Positions 59,652 to 64,000 of a stretch of 64,000 bases of DNA are shown here, piece by piece. The DNA lies in the NCBI GenBank assembly GCA_029851415.1, contig CM056743.1:36596714-36660713 (forward strand). The letters are read 5' to 3'. This DNA is from Eretmocerus hayati. Its lineage: Eukaryota; Arthropoda; Insecta; Hymenoptera; Aphelinidae. Numbering within the stretch: position 1 is the first letter of the stretch; each line of letters begins with the position of its first letter. The position numbers and the translations under genes are program-made. Under the pieces are notes generated by a model that did not search any database, was not told where the DNA came from, and saw only the letters and a program-made list of their open reading frames with translations.

Positions 59652-61858
59652 GTATTATTAAATCGTGTGACCACACAAGATGTCAGGTTTGCGAGCTACA
59701 GCTATTGGAAGTTATTTGGTTTTGAGGATCATCACTGGGCGTTATGTTGGCCAGTCTTCAGCCCGGTCGGTCGAGAAATAGTCGACTGCAAATATCGTGA
59801 GTCAGATTGGTACAAGGGAAATTGTTTGGTTAGTTGATCATCATGTGCACAGTAGTCCTACAGTATCAAAATTAAAAAAAAACTATGTGCCCTCAAGAAG
59901 ACAATGGAAGAAATCCAAGTCTTTTCAAAAGATATACATCCCTGATCACAAAATAGAACGTAAAATAGTCTATTTCAGGACTAGCGTCATAATTTGGAAG
60001 AAATTATTCGGAATAGAATCTATGCAGAACCGAATATAGCCTCATTGAAACTTACGATGTCAAAATGATGCAAAAGTCATTAAATTGATGAGATTTTTTA
60101 TCTTGAGGTAGTCACGAAGGCATACATAGACAAAAAATGCAAACCTTACATATTTGGAGCAGCTTCGTATGATACACTACACACGAAAACTTCGCATCAT
60201 ATTTCATACAATGCACAATGAGGACATCTGTTCGGAGATTTAAAAGCCAAATATACAGATGACGATAAAACTGCACATATAATTGGAAAAAGTGAGACAG
60301 TGAAGCTTTTTATGCGTTCCGTAAGCCTTGAGCATGCCAGAATCGTGTTTACACGCATAAAGCAGAACAAACTTGGTCGATAAGATAAAGAATGTTGGTT
60401 CTGAAAGACATTACACCGAGAAAAACCAAAACGAGAGCGAGACGCTAGAAGATTAAGAACAAGCTGCCAGCTGGACAAATGAAAGATAGTAGTCATTTCC
60501 TGATGATGATGCCAGACTATGTAAGTATCATAGAGATTATAAGAGTGTCCGGATGGTCCGCGAGCGCGAGAAGCAAAAAAGGCGGTTGTGCGTATTAACG
60601 ATGTGGGACAGAATTGCAGTATCACTGCAAGCACATCATTCAGGAAGAACAAAATAAGCGTAAAATGAAATAATACGAAGAAGTACATAATAAGAAACGA
60701 AACAATGTGTTGGGTGTCAATTAGTTTGGGAGAGGCCTGAAGACTTTTTACGATTGGTCCGGAGCGACCGATGCTCTGAGCGTATAGACCGTTTACTCTC
60801 GAGAAAAATCAGTCTCAACCGGATGACCTCTGAGATGCTCTAAAATAATATCACTCTTTGCTCGTGCAAATACTCACTGCAAATGGAGAATTGGCCAAAC
60901 AGAAAAAGAGAGATGGATACAAGAGTCGAGGCAAAGATTTACGGCGATCCGTTTTTTTGTCTTCTTAAGTGCTCTCGCATTATCTCGCTGCAACTAAATA
61001 CACACTGCACAGTCCTCTTGTGGCGCGAAACAAGTATATTTACCATCACGCTGAACATGCAACAAAGTACATACATACATACATATATACAAGCCTCTCA
61101 CTCTTATACACGCATACAACGTCATTGAGAATTACCAGAGCAAGCACCTGATCACGACGCTTGGTAATTATTTTAGGTGGCTGAGGGAGAAGGGGTTGAT
61201 ATGTCCGGGATGAGATATATACGTGGAAGTGATGGGTATGTAGGGTGGATTGTAATTAATTGAATCGCAATTTCATTAATATCGAAGTGAGCCTTGCCAG
61301 TGACTCGAGCCCCTCATCATGAGTCGTTGTGGAAACTCATCCGCTTTATCTAGATTCGACGGATTATATTGAATTAAACCCATGTGAGACCGGGATATGT
61401 TTTGTGACATGTAGGAATAGCGATATGACGGATGATTGACTGGGATTCATGTGAGGTTGAATTTGTGTGGTATTTGTCAATCTTATTGACAATTTTTTTA
61501 TTTTTTTTATTCAGTGTTGGTAATTCGTGTGGAGGATAGAGATGGAGAGAGGGAAAGTATATTACATAGGCCCACAAAAGAGAATTTTTGATCAGAAAAA
61601 GTAGAAGCCATTCCTCACGTAGTTTAAGCTGGTGTACACAAATCCGAACTCACAACAAAACCATTCCCTGACGATTTTTGAATCATGGAGATATTTGTGG
61701 ATCGCGAAAATAGCCTGGTATAAATTTTTGCTGGTATAAATATAAGTTTCAGAAGCTAATAAAAAATTTTTCCCAGTAAAATTAAGGATAGGGTCATTTT
61801 TGTCATGAAATGTTACGTGTGGTGCATATTTCCCAGGATTTTAGTATCCCGTCAGAAA
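59652..61858. other. Non-coding stretch including the longest frame of the window
   Basis: The longest frame, 163 codons on minus (60197-60688), is Phe/Leu/Ser-rich. It coincides with a purine-rich plus strand, which lowers stop density on minus. It shows no domain motif and no splice or promoter context, so I regard it as chance. An ACAT repeat lies at 61068-61084. Nothing else recognised. Confidence 0.5.
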
Positions 61859-62255
61859 CTTGAAAAAAACCCTAAATGTGCTCAAATTCTCTAGGTGGGG
61901 TATTCTAGTCCCAGACTAAAATTAAGACTATACGGGTCAAAAGATCGATTTTACGATATTTTACATTGGAAACGTATATATTGAGTATTTTCAGCAATGT
62001 TGGGAATGAGCAAAAGATCACACATATCGGGCTCCGTATCAGCGTATTGTTGCTGTGTGATTTTAGTAATTTTTCTAGTTTCTTTTGTTCTGCCTCCCTT
62101 TATTTCTGGCTCCTAGCATTGCTGAAAATACTCACAAGATACCATTGAAAAATTAACCTTGCCTTTAGTTTTGATCTATCTAGTCATCATTCTGGTCTAG
62201 GACGAGAATACCCCGCCAAGGAAGTTTTAGCACATCTAGGGTTTTTTTTAGCTTC
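61859..62255. mobile_element. Fold-back element with about 140-bp arms
   Basis: Arms 61859-61999 and 62117-62255 are inverse complements with moderate divergence. Shared blocks are AAACCCTA(A/G)ATGTGCT, GG(T/C)GGGGTATTCT(A/C)GTCC and an inner perfect 17-bp GAGTATTTTCAGCAATG. Weak mirrored similarity (TCATTTTTGTC versus TCGTTTTTGCC) extends outward to about 61791 and 62325, so the true element may be about 535 bp. The loop is 117 bp and includes a 60-codon frame without motif. Greater divergence between its arms suggests it is older than the 59318 element. Confidence 0.7.
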
Positions 62256-62325
62256 CTGAAGAGTACAACAGTTCTGAAAAAATACGTTTTTAACCTCAAA
62301 TTTGGCGGCAAAAACGATTTCAATC

Positions 62326-64000
62326 TACAGAACTCGAAAACTCGTACTCAGGTACTTTTTTAACCCATTAATATGACCATAACTCGAAAGTGACCAGATA
62401 CAAGTGCTGTTCGAGTTTGAATTCGTGTTAAGCAGCTCAAAATACGTCAGCAATAACTCCCATCTCTTCTGATCAGGAAACTTTTTCTTTGTGGGCTTGT
62501 TGTATTGAATGAAATTTATGTATAAGCACGAAGCGTGTAGATTGTAGGGTTATATACTTAGTATGAGCTGATTTAGATCGTACGGAGCGATGGTTATGAG
62601 CTTGGTGCATCACTACAATTATGGAAAATCATGTTTGCAAACTGTCTACGAAACTACTGGTTTTCATTTCCGAATGTAATTAGTAATGACTTACGATTCA
62701 GTTCTAAATTACTCTATTTGTGGGTGAACCGGGTAATTTTCACTGGAGAGATTGATATTCTTCGTAGAAAGATAGACATCTACTCTTGTATTCAGAATAT
62801 TACGAATCTTTATGGCTTGAGCAAGCTTGCATGTGGAATAATATGGGGCTGCGCTCGAAGCTTGTTTATTATGAATTTTACGAGCTAATTCTTTATGAAA
62901 ATGAATTCTAGTAAGATTTGTTAATCAGCCAATCATCTCTACGGTACGTCAAGCTGTTTCAAGTGAAAGATTCATAAATACTTGCTGCTCTCAATCGCAT
63001 GGTAATGTATACAACTTTCCAGTGTTTGCAAATAAATGAGGCAATCAAGGATTTCCTGAGCCTCCTGATGTCGCTCATTTATTTTATCAAGTTAATATCG
63101 CAAACGAGGATCATTAGAAGAATTTTTTCTTCAACACAATTTTCTCAATTATTAGAGTAACTATAACTGTTATACAGAGTTCATCCAGCTTTCAAACTCA
63201 AAATCAGTGCTACAAGTAAATCAGCAAGTACTTATACCATTGGAAAATTACGTTGCTATTTTACAATAAAAACTACAAATTGTGATACTCTCTGCCAACG
63301 ATCAATCCGGTTGGTACATAAGGAGAATTTTTGACATAGTTGGCTCAGAGATGTGGAAATTGTGTAGATCTTTTAGGCATCGAAACTCAGAAAAATGAGA
63401 AAATTTACAATCAATGCTTTCTCGAGAAAATTTACGAACAACACTCAAATTCGAGCAAACACCGCAGAAAATATAAAATCTCACGCAAAGATACGCTCGA
63501 TTAATTTGTACCAAGATTACCTCTCAAGAGCACAATTTCCAAAGCAGGCTCTCATTTCCAGTCTCCACTCTTGTCTACTTTATGCAAAACGTTATGAGCA
63601 CACAGAGTATTAGGACCTTACGAAAAAGGGGTAATTCAACAGGAAAGTCGGAGAGGGAAAGAGAGAGAGAGAGAGTTGGCGAAAGCCCGGGCTAATTGAA
63701 TGCATGGATGGTAATTAATTAAGCGCACGATAGAGAGCGGGGCTTCTCGTTGAGAGCTGATGCTACTGCAGCATTGGTATACAGTGTCGGTGTCATCCTC
63801 ACGGGGCGAATCGATGCGAGCCACGTGCCAATACGATTACATTCAGGCAAGCATGCAGAGCCCCGCGGCTGACACAACGCCGGATCTCTGTTTCATTTAA
63901 CGCGCCATTTGCACTTCCATTGCATTCGCAAGAGATGCTTTACTCATTCTCTTTTCTTCTTGGATAACTTTGAATTCAGCCCCTTTTACTGAATATCTTT
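62326..64000. other. Non-coding stretch to the window end
   Basis: No gene recognised. A GA run lies at about 63653-63675. After it, 63690-63905 is CpG-rich with TAAT cores (GGTAATTAATTAAGCGC, GGGCTAATTGAATG) and may be a regulatory segment. Frames of 62-85 codons lack motifs. Confidence 0.5.

Noticed and set aside
60197..60688. Longest reading frame (163 codons, minus)
   Set aside because: Phe/Leu/Ser-rich translation with no domain. The plus strand is purine-rich here, which removes minus-strand stops. No splice, promoter or family evidence.

Overview
This 64 kb window looks like non-coding nuclear DNA of an insect or other arthropod. I infer an AT-rich genome, possibly hymenopteran. The reasons are the lack of any long open reading frame (longest 163 codons), abundant TA, GA, CA and GAC microsatellites, CpG-containing words that are not obviously depleted, and dense small fold-back transposons. 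There is no bacterial-type gene organisation. No host protein-coding exon can be named with confidence, so the window reads as a gene desert or a very large intron.

Layout. 0-12.6 kb is mostly unique AT-rich sequence with two MITE-like inverted-repeat elements (2783-2895 and 3201-3475) and a perfect short hairpin (8803-8841). 12.7-14.2 kb is a 26-bp minisatellite of about 57 units with higher-order structure. 15.2-16.2 kb is microsatellite-rich. 17.5-20.6 kb stacks repeats: a fold-back element, a decayed 320-bp tandem repeat, a 69-bp in-frame tandem repeat and two copies of a 32-bp dispersed repeat. 22.3-23.5 kb is a GC-rich repeat related to part of 58.5-59.1 kb. 25.57-26.56 kb is a 1-kb non-autonomous DNA transposon.

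28-33 kb holds short elements with AACACG-type ends, a pair of GGGGTC-N5-GACCCC palindromes and a possible TATA/splice-donor region near 32.9-33.1 kb. 39.7-41.3 kb holds another dispersed repeat and a second GGGGTC-N5-GACCCC pair ending at a TTAA. 45.6-45.9 kb carries the only recognisable protein remnant, a MULE-type transposase C-terminal fragment on the minus strand. It is followed by a tRNA-like sequence and an inverted GGAT/CCAT array. 53.5-54.8 kb is an 11-bp minisatellite with an inverted copy about 0.5 kb away. 58.5-62.3 kb has a GC-rich repeat containing a signal-peptide-like mini-ORF ending at a strong splice-donor match, a 36-bp perfect palindrome and two large fold-back elements.

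No genes here work together as a pathway. The biology visible is repeat biology: several families of non-autonomous DNA transposons, three distinct tandem-repeat systems with higher-order structure, and AT-rich, TAAT-bearing segments that could be regulatory. All alignments were made by eye. Percent identities and family names are therefore tentative unless stated.
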